NCBI GenBank assembly: GCA_040755915.1
Contig: JBFLWM010000033.1
Location: forward strand, 8,457-72,456
DNA from: Sulfurivermis sp040755915
GTDB lineage: Bacteria; Pseudomonadota; Gammaproteobacteria; Thiohalomonadales; Thiohalomonadaceae
Direction of reading: 5' to 3'
Length of the DNA stretch: 64,000 nucleotides
Shown: in pieces, positions 16,405 through 24,417 of the stretch
How the letters are laid out: the number at the start of each line of letters is the position of its first letter
Position numbering within the stretch: position 1 is the first letter of the stretch
Position numbers and translations under genes: made by a program
Notes under the pieces: model-generated
Told to the model about the DNA's origin: nothing
Databases searched by the model: none
What the model saw: the letters and a program-made list of their open reading frames with translations, nothing else

Positions 16405-16608
16405 TCAGTAACCCTTGTAATACTCCAGCGGCTTGACGCCGCTGGCGGCGGTCAGCTCGGCCATGCGCTTCTTGTACTTCTCCATGAAGCTGCCCGCCGG
16501 CGGGTTGGCGTATTCCCGGTAGCTGAAGCCGTGCTTGTTGATGTGGGCCAGATACTCGGTCTCCAGCTGGATCATTTCCTGTTTGATGGCATCGATATTT
16601 CCGCTCAT
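16405..16608 (-). CDS. Small protein of unknown function (67 aa)
   Basis: I do not recognise this protein. It is 67 residues from the ATG at 16608, which has GGAG about 10 bases upstream; an in-frame GTG at 16617 is too close to that site. It is soluble and mostly helical, with a coiled-coil-like start (DAIKQEMIQLETEYLAHINK) and a Tyr-rich end (EKYKKRMAELTAASGVKPLE then YYKGY). It has its own strong terminator, which supports it as a real, monocistronic gene. Confidence 0.7.
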   Translation of the reverse strand: MSGNIDAIKQEMIQLETEYLAHINKHGFSYREYANPPAGSFMEKYKKRMAELTAASGVKPLEYYKGY

Positions 16609-16706
16609 GGTAGACACGCTCCGTCAGTGTTTACGAATCACGAAAGTTGAAAATGGATCGGCGCAGCGAGCGCCGGGCGCTAGTTTCAGCAAAGACAAAA
16701 TTCCGG

Positions 16707-17588
16707 TCAATACCGTCCCGGGCGCCGGGCCACCGCTTCCAGCTGCCAGGCGGCCGCATCGATGGCGGCCTCCAGACGGCTCTGCTGCGCGGGGTCCAGC
16801 GCGGGAAAAAAGTCAAAGCCGGTGAGTTCCTCGACGCGGTCGACGCTGGTGACGAAGTAATCCAGTGGTTCATCACCGCGCACCGACTGCGGCACAACGA
16901 AGGCCAGCAGGCGCGGCGGCGCAGCACCGCGGCCGGGGGCGGCGTAGATCTTGAAAAACGCATCAGGGATCTCCACCCGGGCGGAGCCCGCCAGGCGCTG
17001 GATGTCGGCGTCGAAGATCGGGCCGGTGATGACCCACAGCTCCTTTGCGCGCGGTGCGAAGAAATCGATCTCCGCCTCCTCCAGCCGTTGCCATACCTTC
17101 TGATTCAGCCGGGGCCGCTGCGGCGTGATGTTGGTCATCAGGAAGGTCTGCTGCTGCGCCGTCGGGCCGTACAGGCGCGAGATGGCGTAGTTGGGGGCGA
17201 GGTGGCCGCGGTCGTAGCCGCTGCCGCTGTAGTCGTCGTGGCCGATGGAGTTCAGAGCGCGCCAGTCGCGGTTGAAACGTTCCGGGCGACGGTAAAAAGG
17301 CGCGTCTGCCGGGACCGGCTGCAGCCGGTATTCGACCCACAGCGGATTGCCGCGCAGGTCGGACCAGCCCACCAGAAAGGCGTCGTTGCGCAGCACGCGG
17401 GTCCAGGTGAGGGCGCGCCAGTCGATGGCTGCCGGCACGCCTTGCCAGGCCATTGCCGGGCGCGCGTGCAACACCTCGTAGCCGTACCAGCCGGCGGTGA
17501 GTACTGCCATTGCCAGCAGCAACAACGGATGGCGGCGCAGCAGATACAGCAGTGCAGCGACACGAACGGCGGTGTGGCGACGGGCCAT
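16707..17588 (-). CDS. Membrane-anchored DNA/RNA non-specific endonuclease
   Basis: This 293-residue protein belongs to the NUC1 / Serratia nuclease family. One membrane helix (residues about 20-38) anchors it with the catalytic part probably in the periplasm. The beta-beta-alpha-metal active site is SGSGYDRGHLAPNYAIS, with the general base His129 in DRGH; the metal-binding Asn would be in FLMTNITPQ. It degrades DNA and RNA, perhaps for nutrient use or defence against incoming DNA. It diverges from the 17694 gene and shares no obvious operon. Confidence 0.9.
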   Translation of the reverse strand: MARRHTAVRVAALLYLLRRHPLLLLAMAVLTAGWYGYEVLHARPAMAWQGVPAAIDWRALTWTRVLRNDAFLVGWSDLRGNPLWVEYRLQPVPADAPFYRRPERFNRDWRALNSIGHDDYSGSGYDRGHLAPNYAISRLYGPTAQQQTFLMTNITPQRPRLNQKVWQRLEEAEIDFFAPRAKELWVITGPIFDADIQRLAGSARVEIPDAFFKIYAAPGRGAAPPRLLAFVVPQSVRGDEPLDYFVTSVDRVEELTGFDFFPALDPAQQSRLEAAIDAAAWQLEAVARRPGRY

Positions 17589-17693
17589 GGGATCTCCGGG
17601 GCAGAACGGGAGGCGAATTATAACTGTCTACCGCCGCCGGTACCGAGCGCTTATGATGGAGCGGCATCGTTCACAGGACAAAGGGAACCAGGC

Positions 17694-17948
17694 ATGACGG
17701 ATGGGGATTTCGAACAGGAAGGATTGCTGCCGGCCGATCTGCGCGAGAGCTATGCGGTGATCTATGCGCCGCGCCGCCAGCGCCAGCGCTATCCGGAGAA
17801 TACGGTGCAGGTGGTGGACACCGAGCAGGAGGCGCTGGCCGGGGCCGATGCGAAAAAACACCTGTTTGCCGCGCGGGTATGCGGCCCGTTCCGTTCCTCC
17901 GAGGGATTCAAGCTGTTCTATCTGGTGCGTTGGCTGGGAGAGGAGTGA
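17694..17948 (+). CDS. Small conserved-looking protein (84 aa), unknown function
   Basis: I do not recognise this 84-residue soluble protein. It is acidic at the start (MTDGDFEQEGLLPADLRESY), then has YAPRRQRQRYPENTVQVVDT and ends with EGFKLFYLVRWLGEE, suggesting a small alpha/beta fold. The ATG at 17694 follows AAAGGGA. Its stop overlaps the thiopurine methyltransferase ATG by one base, so the two are translationally coupled and probably share a function or regulation. Confidence 0.75.
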   Translation: MTDGDFEQEGLLPADLRESYAVIYAPRRQRQRYPENTVQVVDTEQEALAGADAKKHLFAARVCGPFRSSEGFKLFYLVRWLGEE

Positions 17949-18601
17949 TGAAGGCGGAGTTCTGGCTGGAGCGCTGGCAGCGCAACGAAATCGGTTTCCA
18001 TCAGGAGGAAATCAATGCCCACCTGCAGGACTACTGGGGCAGTCTGCAATTGCCCGCGGGGGCCGAGGTGTTCGTGCCGCTGTGCGGCAAGAGCCGCGAC
18101 ATGCTGTGGCTGCGTGCGCAGGGCTACCGCGTACTCGGCGTGGAGCTGAGTCCGCTGGCAGTGGAGGATTTCTTTCTGGAGAACGAACTCAAGCCGCAGG
18201 TGCGCAGCCACGGCGCCTTCGACAGCTGGAGTTGTGACGGCGTGACCCTGCTGTGCGGCGATTTCTTCGAACTGGAGCCGGCCGACCTCAAGGGCATTGC
18301 GGCGGTGTATGACCGTGCCTCGCTGGTGGCGCTGCCGCCGGAGATGCGCACGGAGTATGCGCGGCATCTGCACAAAGTGCTGCCGGCACGCGTGCCGATG
18401 CTGCTGGTCACCATGGATTATGCGCAGGCGGAGATGGACGGGCCGCCGTTTTCCGTCAGCGCGGCCGAGGTGCAGCGGCTGTATGCCGGGCACTACGACA
18501 TCGCACGGCTGTATACCCATGATGTATTGTCCGAGAATGCCCGCTTCCGCGAGCGTGGCCTGACGCGTCTCGACGAGGTGGTGTTCCATTTGCAGCCGTA
18601 G
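17948..18601 (+). CDS. tpm: Thiopurine S-methyltransferase
   Basis: The 217-residue SAM-dependent enzyme matches bacterial TPMT: MKAEFWLERWQRNEIGFHQ at the start, the SAM-binding VFVPLCGKSRDMLWLRAQGY, then VLGVELSPLAVEDFF and AVYDRASLVALPP. Bacterial homologs methylate thiopurines and also detoxify tellurite and selenium compounds to volatile methylated forms. It follows the 84-residue gene with a TGATG overlap. Confidence 0.95.
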   Translation: MKAEFWLERWQRNEIGFHQEEINAHLQDYWGSLQLPAGAEVFVPLCGKSRDMLWLRAQGYRVLGVELSPLAVEDFFLENELKPQVRSHGAFDSWSCDGVTLLCGDFFELEPADLKGIAAVYDRASLVALPPEMRTEYARHLHKVLPARVPMLLVTMDYAQAEMDGPPFSVSAAEVQRLYAGHYDIARLYTHDVLSENARFRERGLTRLDEVVFHLQP

Positions 18602-18727
18602 TACGCGTCATCGCGGCAGAGTCGTTGCGGAGAAAAATCTGCGTTTGCCACAGGCATACTCCGCGCGGCCTTGTTTTTCCGCCGTGCGGACGCATCCTTA
18701 GGGGATACCGCCGCGAGGACCGCCGCC

Positions 18728-19360
18728 ATGTCACTCCATTCCCGCACACCCGTCATGCCTACCGCCGCCGAAGCCTTGCCCGGCCGCGCCGTACCGATGC
18801 CGGTGCCGCTCAATCACTACGTCAACGGCAACCGGATCATCCCGCCGTTTCCGCCGGGCATGGCGCAGGCCCTGTTCGGCCTGGGATGTTTCTGGGGCGC
18901 CGAGCGTCGTTTCTGGCAGCAGCCCGGCGTGTATTCCACGGCCGTGGGCTATGCGGGTGGCTATACGCCCAACCCCACCTACCGCGAGGTGTGCAGCGGC
19001 ATGACCGGACACAATGAGGTGGTGCACGTGATCCATGACCCGCAGCAGATCAGCTACGAAGATCTGCTGCGCGTGTTCTGGGAGGCGCACGACCCGACCC
19101 AGGGCATGCGCCAGGGGAATGATGTCGGTACCCAGTATCGTTCCGGCATCTATGTCTACGATGCGGCGCAGCGCGCCGCCGCCGAGGCGACACGCGCGGC
19201 ATTCCAGGCGCGGCTGGGCGCTGCGGGATTCGGCGCGATCACCACCGAGATCGTCGACGCGCCAACCTTCTATTACGCCGAGGAATATCACCAGCAATAT
19301 CTGGCAAAGAATCCCGGCGGTTATTGCGGCCTGGGCGGCACCGGCGTGTGCCTGGCATAG
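18728..19360 (+). CDS. msrA: Peptide-methionine (S)-S-oxide reductase MsrA
   Basis: The 210-residue enzyme reduces methionine-S-sulfoxide in proteins. The catalytic motif GCFWG places the reactive cysteine at residue 54, and the C-terminus (GGYCGLGGTGVCLA) supplies two resolving cysteines, as in E. coli MsrA (212 residues). I chose the ATG at 18728, preceded by GAGGA, rather than the upstream in-frame ATG at 18671, because it gives the family length. No signal peptide is seen. A FIST protein gene follows after 10 bases, so the two are likely cotranscribed. Confidence 0.95.
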   Translation: MSLHSRTPVMPTAAEALPGRAVPMPVPLNHYVNGNRIIPPFPPGMAQALFGLGCFWGAERRFWQQPGVYSTAVGYAGGYTPNPTYREVCSGMTGHNEVVHVIHDPQQISYEDLLRVFWEAHDPTQGMRQGNDVGTQYRSGIYVYDAAQRAAAEATRAAFQARLGAAGFGAITTEIVDAPTFYYAEEYHQQYLAKNPGGYCGLGGTGVCLA

Positions 19361-19370
19361 GGATATAACG

Positions 19371-20495
19371 ATGCAGCAATTTCTGCTCGCCCACGCGGCG
19401 GGCGCCGACGGCACCACCCTGCTGGAACGCTGCCTGCAGCAATTGGGCAGCGTGCCGCCGGAGGCCACACTCGGTTTTGTCTACGCCAGCGACACGCTGG
19501 CGGCCGAGCTGCCGCAGATCGTGCAGCGCCTGCAGGCGGTGTTGCCGCGCGTACAGTGGGTGGGCACCCTGGGCATGGCGGTGTGCGCCAGCGGTGAGGA
19601 ATATTACGACGGGCCGGCGCTGGTGCTGCTGCTGGGCGATGTGCCGGTGGAGCAGTTCCGCCTGTTGCCGTCGGCGCTGCAGGCCGAGGCGGTGCTGCCG
19701 CCGGAATTGCATGCCTGGGCGGAGCAGCAAGGCTATTGCTTTGCGCTGCTGCACGGCGATCCCACCAACACCGCGACACCGAGGCTGGTGGAGGCGGTGG
19801 GTGCGGCGCTGCCGGCGGCCTTCGTCAACGGCGGCCTTACCTCATCCAACAGCATGCATCATCAGGTGGTCGGTGATGCGGTGATCAGCGGCGGCGTGTC
19901 GGGCGTGTTGTTCGGCCCCGCAGTGGCGGTAGTCACCGATCACACCCAGGGCTGCACGCCGCTGGGGCGTCCCCATGCCATCACCGAGGCGGAGGGCAAC
20001 ATCGCCATCCGTCTTGATCACCGTCCGGCACTGGAGGTGATGAAGGAGGAGATCGGCGAGGTATTGGCGCGCGATCTGCAGCGCATTGCCGGTTACATCT
20101 TTGTCGGTCTGCCCATCGCCCATTCCGACACCGGCGACTATCTGGTGCGCCACCTGATGGGGCTGGATACGCGCAACGGACTCATCGCCGTGGGCGATTA
20201 TCTCGATGGCCATGAGCGGCTGATGTTCTGTCGCCGCGACGGCAACACGGCGCGCGAGGATATGCGCCAGATGCTGGAGCGCATCAAGGCACGGGTGGCC
20301 GGCCGCACCATCCGTGGCGGCATCTACGTCACCTGTCTGGGGCGCGGCCGCAACCAGTTTGGCGACGACGCCGAGGAGTTGCGCCTGATCGGTGCGGTGC
20401 TGGGCGAGTTCCCCCTGGCCGGTTTCTTTGCCAACGGCGAGCTCTATAATGGACGCCTGTATGGCTACACCGGGGTGCTGACGCTGTTCCTGTAG
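19371..20495 (+). CDS. FIST domain signal-transduction protein
   Basis: The 374-residue soluble protein has FIST N (residues about 30-200, with NGGLTSSNSMHHQVVGDAVI) and FIST C (residues about 215-365, with GLPIAHSDTGDYLVR and LGRGRNQFG ... GFFANGELY) domains. FIST is a sensory domain thought to bind small ligands such as amino acids; here no output domain is attached, so it may act through a partner. It lies between msrA and marC. The ligand is unknown. Confidence 0.88.
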   Translation: MQQFLLAHAAGADGTTLLERCLQQLGSVPPEATLGFVYASDTLAAELPQIVQRLQAVLPRVQWVGTLGMAVCASGEEYYDGPALVLLLGDVPVEQFRLLPSALQAEAVLPPELHAWAEQQGYCFALLHGDPTNTATPRLVEAVGAALPAAFVNGGLTSSNSMHHQVVGDAVISGGVSGVLFGPAVAVVTDHTQGCTPLGRPHAITEAEGNIAIRLDHRPALEVMKEEIGEVLARDLQRIAGYIFVGLPIAHSDTGDYLVRHLMGLDTRNGLIAVGDYLDGHERLMFCRRDGNTAREDMRQMLERIKARVAGRTIRGGIYVTCLGRGRNQFGDDAEELRLIGAVLGEFPLAGFFANGELYNGRLYGYTGVLTLFL

Positions 20496-20531
20496 CACCC
20501 GGCGGGCGGCCGGCAAGCGGGGGAAAAGGGA

Positions 20532-21140
20532 ATGCAGGATTTCATCGGCGTACTGGTGCCGCTGTTGATCATCATGGACCCGCTGGGCAACCTGCCCTTC
20601 TTCCTGCTGTTCACCCGCGACAACACGCAGGATGAGCGGCGGCGCATGGCGCTGGTGGCTGCCGTGGCCAGTGCCGTCATTCTGATGACCTTCGCCCTCA
20701 GCGGCGACGTCCTGCTGCGCTTCTTCCATATCAGCATGCCGGCCTTCCAGCTGGCCGGCGGCTTCATCTTCTTCATCTACGCCCTGCAAATGCTGGCGCT
20801 GATCCCGAGCGGCATCAAGACTTCGGCCGAGGAGGAGCAGGAGGGCATTCGCAAGGACAACATCGCCCTGGTGCCGCTGGCCATTCCGCTGCTGGCCGGG
20901 CCGGGCGCCATCACCGCGGTGCTGGTCTGGCGCCAGCAGCTCACCGCACCCGTGCAGCAGCTGCAACTGCTGGCGGCGATACTCCTCGCCTGCCTCATCG
21001 TCTATCTGGCTTTGCGCTTTGCCGGAACCCTGCGCCGCCTGCTCGGGGTCAGCGGCATCCGCGTCGTCACGCGCCTGATGGGGCTGCTGCTGGCGGTGAT
21101 CGCGGTGGAGTTCATGGTGCAGGGCTGGCGCCAGATTTGA
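20532..21140 (+). CDS. marC: MarC family membrane protein
   Basis: The 202-residue protein has six predicted membrane helices and MarC signatures (PLLIIMDPLGNLPFFLLFT and PLAIPLLAGPGAITAVLVW). MarC (UPF0056) was once linked to multiple antibiotic resistance, but no transport function is established. It starts after AGCGGGGGAAAAGGG and is followed after 10 bases by the acetyltransferase gene. Confidence 0.9.
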   Translation: MQDFIGVLVPLLIIMDPLGNLPFFLLFTRDNTQDERRRMALVAAVASAVILMTFALSGDVLLRFFHISMPAFQLAGGFIFFIYALQMLALIPSGIKTSAEEEQEGIRKDNIALVPLAIPLLAGPGAITAVLVWRQQLTAPVQQLQLLAAILLACLIVYLALRFAGTLRRLLGVSGIRVVTRLMGLLLAVIAVEFMVQGWRQI

Positions 21141-21150
21141 GGAGCGGGAC

Positions 21151-21642
21151 ATGGGACAATTGCACATCACCCCGGCCGAGGCCCATGACGTGGTGGCCAT
21201 CCACGAAATGATCACTGAGCTGTCGGAGCATCTCGGTCTGGCCCACGAGGTGGTTGCCACCGAGGGCGACATCCACAATGCCCTGTTCGGGCCGCAGCGG
21301 CAGGCGGAGGTGCTGCTGGCGCGACTCGATGGCGCCGCCGTGGGCTTCGCCCTGTACTACGGCAACTATTCCACCTTCCGCGGCCGCTGCGGCATCCATC
21401 TGGAGGATCTCTACGTGCGTCCGGTGGCGCGTGGCCTCAACATCGGCCGCCGGTTGCTGGCCGAACTGGCGCGCATCACGCTGGAGCGCGGCTGCACGCG
21501 TCTGGAATGGTGGGTGCTGGCGGAGGATGCAAAAGCGGTGGCGTTCTATGAACACATGGGCGCCACGGCCAAGGATGAGTGGATGGTGTATCGTCTGCGC
21601 GGTGATGCCCTGCGCGATATTGCCGCAGGAAACGCACCGTAG
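21151..21642 (+). CDS. GNAT family N-acetyltransferase (SAT-like)
   Basis: The 163-residue protein resembles diamine / thialysine acetyltransferases: it has GFALYYGNYSTFRGRCGIHL followed by EDLYVRPVARGLNIGRRLL, the acetyl-CoA-binding site, and WVLAEDAKAVAFYEHMGA near the end. The substrate is probably a small amine, but polyamine specificity cannot be told from sequence. The stop directly abuts the stop of the HDOD gene on the other strand. Confidence 0.9.
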   Translation: MGQLHITPAEAHDVVAIHEMITELSEHLGLAHEVVATEGDIHNALFGPQRQAEVLLARLDGAAVGFALYYGNYSTFRGRCGIHLEDLYVRPVARGLNIGRRLLAELARITLERGCTRLEWWVLAEDAKAVAFYEHMGATAKDEWMVYRLRGDALRDIAAGNAP

Positions 21643-22884
21643 TCAGTGCAGCATCTGCTGGATCGCGGCACTGACGGTGTGCGCCTCGCGCAGGATGGCA
21701 AGGCCGTGGTGCGGATCGAATTCGCCCAGGTCGAGCTTGCGATAGGCCGGCGTGGTGTCGATGCGCGGCAGGTGCTGCATCTGCGCTGTGCCGAGATGGC
21801 TGTGCAGCTGGGCCACCACCAGCAGGTCGGCATAATCGGGCGTCTCGTGGGCATCGCGCATCCAGTCTTCCGCCTGTTCCGCGGCGGTGACCAGATCCTC
21901 CTCGAAACCGAGACGGCTCAGCACCAGATGGCTGGTGATGCGACGCAGGCGGCTGATGGTCTTGTCCAGCTCGGCGGCGTCATGTTCCAGATTGCCGTGT
22001 TGTGCGGCGAAGGTGAGGATGGGGATCACGCCGATGTCGTGCAGCAGGCCGGCAAGCATGCCGCGCTCGGCGTTGAAGCCGTGGCTGTGGCGCGCCAGCA
22101 CATAGGCGAGGCTGGCGATCTGGCTGCTGTGCTGATACAGCGCCTGCATGCGCTGCTTGAGCAGCGGCGCGTCGGCAGTGAACACATGCTTGAGCGCCAG
22201 ACTGATGGCGATGCTTTGCGCCGCGGCGAGGCCGAGCCGGGTGACGGCCTGATAGACGGTGGTGACCGGCTTGTCGCGCCGGTAGGCGGCACTGTTGGCG
22301 ACATGAATCAACCGGGCGGAGAGTACGGGATCGGCCAGCACCATCTTGGCGACATCCTTGACGCTGACATCCGGATTGCGGATGGCCTCGCGGATGCGCA
22401 GTGCGATGTCGGGCAGCGACGGCAGCTCCAGTTCGTCGCGCTGGTAGGCCTGGTAGATGCGCTGATACAGCGGGCTGTCATCGGCGGCATTGCCCGCCAT
22501 CACGATCTCTTCACCGCTGCCCGTGCTGCGCTCCGCGGCGGTCAGGCTGTGCAGCAACGGGCGGCTGAAACGCACCACCACGCTGGCGACCCTGGCCTCG
22601 GCATGGAGGCCGGGCGGGTGGATGCGGAACAGCGGCAGGCGGGCGCGCGGCGAGTTGGCGTGCACCTCCTCGTTTTCGCCCTTGTCGGATACCAGCGTCA
22701 CCTCGCCGCGGATGAGGTAGGTGAGCCAGGCGGAATCTTCGGCGGCGACGATGCGGCCGTGGGGCTTGAGTACTTCGAGGCGCCCCTGCTCGGCGAGGCG
22801 ACGGCGTGATTCGTCGCCCAGTTCACACACCGGGTAGACGGCCTCGGCGACGCGAATCAGTACACGCGGATCGTTGCTCTCCAT
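21643..22884 (-). CDS. HDOD domain protein with N-terminal cNMP-binding-like region
   Basis: The 413-residue protein has an N-terminal region (about 25-110; RIVAAEDSAWLTYLIRGEVTLV) like a degenerate cyclic-nucleotide-binding domain, then an HDOD domain (about 150-350; LPSLPDIALRIREAIRNPDVS and GLLHDIGVIPIL). HDOD is a non-catalytic relative of HD phosphohydrolases used in signalling, often in cyclic-di-GMP or twitching networks. It retains HD in GLLHDIG but whether it is enzymatic is unclear. Confidence 0.9.
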   Translation of the reverse strand: MESNDPRVLIRVAEAVYPVCELGDESRRRLAEQGRLEVLKPHGRIVAAEDSAWLTYLIRGEVTLVSDKGENEEVHANSPRARLPLFRIHPPGLHAEARVASVVVRFSRPLLHSLTAAERSTGSGEEIVMAGNAADDSPLYQRIYQAYQRDELELPSLPDIALRIREAIRNPDVSVKDVAKMVLADPVLSARLIHVANSAAYRRDKPVTTVYQAVTRLGLAAAQSIAISLALKHVFTADAPLLKQRMQALYQHSSQIASLAYVLARHSHGFNAERGMLAGLLHDIGVIPILTFAAQHGNLEHDAAELDKTISRLRRITSHLVLSRLGFEEDLVTAAEQAEDWMRDAHETPDYADLLVVAQLHSHLGTAQMQHLPRIDTTPAYRKLDLGEFDPHHGLAILREAHTVSAAIQQMLH

Positions 22885-23082
22885 GGCCCACCCTGTAGCT
22901 GGTTAAGCGGCTTCCCGAAAACGCCGGTCTTTCTCCTGCCGTGCCGTGCGGGAATCTGTGGCAGTGATTGCGTTTTCGCAAAGGTTCAGGCGATGTTTTT
23001 GGATAGAATGGTCCTGAACTTCCGGAAGCATATCACAGCGTCCGCATCCCTCATCTTCGCGCCCACTCCCACGAGGACCGAC

Positions 23083-23583
23083 ATGATCTACGCCATTGAC
23101 GACACCCTGAAGCGCCAGGCCCGCACTCCCCACGAATTGCTGATGATCAATCTGGCGGCCTTTCATCTGCTCCTCGCCCCGGCCTCCATCGCCCTCGACA
23201 TCGGTGCCTGGGGTCTGGCCCTGCCGCCATTGTTTTCTTCCCTGGTGATCGCCTATATCTATCTGCGCAGCCATCGCGCCGCCACCGGCGCGCCCTGGTT
23301 TGCGCTGATGCACTGGCGCCTCGCCTGGCGCCGTTGCCGCCTGCTGATGATGGGGTATGCCGCCTCGGCGCTGATCATCGGCGGCGGTTCGCTGCTGGCG
23401 CTCACCGCGCAGAAACACAGCATGCGCGAGATCATCTTCACCATCGCCACGCGCGTGGGTGTGATGCCCACTATCATCATGGTGCTGGTGCTGTTCGTGC
23501 TGGCCAACAGCGGTCTGGAGATGGCGGGCAAGGGGGAGGTGCCGGATGGGCTGCTCAAGCTGTACCCGCCGCCGGCCGAATAA
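23083..23583 (+). CDS. Membrane protein of unknown function (166 aa)
   Basis: I do not recognise this protein. It has three or four membrane helices (about residues 22-43, 45-62, 85-105 and 125-145) and a short soluble tail. The start at 23083 (MIYAIDDTLKRQARTPHELL) has ACGAGGA just before it; an upstream in-frame ATG at 22993 would add 30 residues without support. The DUF971 gene follows after 24 bases. Confidence 0.78.
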   Translation: MIYAIDDTLKRQARTPHELLMINLAAFHLLLAPASIALDIGAWGLALPPLFSSLVIAYIYLRSHRAATGAPWFALMHWRLAWRRCRLLMMGYAASALIIGGGSLLALTAQKHSMREIIFTIATRVGVMPTIIMVLVLFVLANSGLEMAGKGEVPDGLLKLYPPPAE

Positions 23584-23607
23584 CCATCCAGTGTCGCGGG
23601 AGATCAT

Positions 23608-23973
23608 ATGGAGCCATCCCATCACCCCACCGAAATCGCCCTGCACCGCGACCGGCGCCTGCTCGAAATCACCTTCGCCGACGGCGCCCGCTTCGAGCTG
23701 CCCTGCGAATACCTGCGCGTCTATTCCCCCTCCTCCGAGGTGGCCGGCTATCACCGCAAGCGCCCGGTGCTGCAGGTGGGCAAGGCCGAGGTCAACATCA
23801 GCGACATCGTCCAGGTGGGGCATTACGCGGTGAAGCTGTGTTTCGACGACGGCCATACCAGCGGCCTGTATACCTGGGACTACCTCTACGACCTCGGTGC
23901 CAACTACGACCGGCACTGGGCCGACTATCTGGCCCGCCTGGAGCGGGCGGGGGCCCGGCGCCAGCCTGATTGA
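23608..23973 (+). CDS. DUF971 family protein
   Basis: The 121-residue protein matches DUF971, the domain related to the N-terminal part of gamma-butyrobetaine hydroxylase: LEITFADGARFELPCEYLRV near the start and DGHTSGLYTWDYLYDLG near the end. The related plant and mitochondrial proteins are tied to iron-sulfur or iron handling, but the bacterial role is not settled. It precedes the Fur-controlled hemP, 79 bases away on the same strand. Confidence 0.88.
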   Translation: MEPSHHPTEIALHRDRRLLEITFADGARFELPCEYLRVYSPSSEVAGYHRKRPVLQVGKAEVNISDIVQVGHYAVKLCFDDGHTSGLYTWDYLYDLGANYDRHWADYLARLERAGARRQPD

Positions 23974-23984
23974 TGTGCTTCCTG

Positions 23985-24012
23985 TTGACTATCTAATGAG
24001 AATCATTATCAT
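23985..24012 (+). promoter_or_regulatory. hemP promoter with overlapping Fur box
   Basis: TTGACT (23985-23990) and TATCAT (24007-24012), spaced 16 bases, form a plausible sigma70 promoter. The 19 bases at 23992-24010 match the Fur consensus at 16 positions by eye (TCTAATGAGAATCATTATC). The operator covers the spacer, so iron-loaded Fur should block transcription of hemP. Confidence 0.85.
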
Positions 24013-24052
24013 CTAGTCCCCAGAACAACTACTCAGGTCTGCGGGGTGTGCG

Positions 24053-24226
24053 ATGAACGACAGAGAGGCCGGCAAGGCACCGGTCAGGGTGACGGCGGCC
24101 GATGGGCGGCGCCGTTTGGACAGCATCGCGCTGCTGGGTTGCGGCAATGAGTTGATCATCGCCCATGGCGGCGAGGAATACCGCCTGCGCCTGACCCGGC
24201 AGGGGAAACTGATTTTGACCAAATAA
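24053..24226 (+). CDS. hemP: Hemin uptake protein HemP
   Basis: This 57-residue protein has the HemP ending EEYRLRLTRQGKLILTK. HemP is a short basic protein in iron/haem acquisition loci; in beta-proteobacteria it can activate haem receptor expression. Here no haem receptor follows. The gene stands alone between a Fur box and the MacAB system, so its targets must lie elsewhere. Confidence 0.85.
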   Translation: MNDREAGKAPVRVTAADGRRRLDSIALLGCGNELIIAHGGEEYRLRLTRQGKLILTK

Positions 24227-24239
24227 GTCCTTCGCTAGC

Positions 24240-24262
24240 GGCGGGCGCGCAACGCGCCCGCC
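24240..24262. terminator. Hairpin after hemP
   Basis: Arms GGCGGGCGCG (24240-24249) and CGCGCCCGCC (24253-24262) pair perfectly around a 3-base loop, 13 bases after the hemP stop. There is no strong T-tract, so it is a probable but not certain terminator. Confidence 0.55.
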
Positions 24263-24417
24263 GTCTGCGCGGCCCGTCCTCGCAATTCTTTGCAATCCTT
24301 TTGCTCCGAAGTTGTCTCTGTCGTGGCGGCGGCGCGCTAAAGTGGCGCTGTGGCCTTGCGACCCGCTGGCCATGTCTGCGATGGTGGACGGCAACCTTTG
24401 GAACAGAAGGCGTATTC

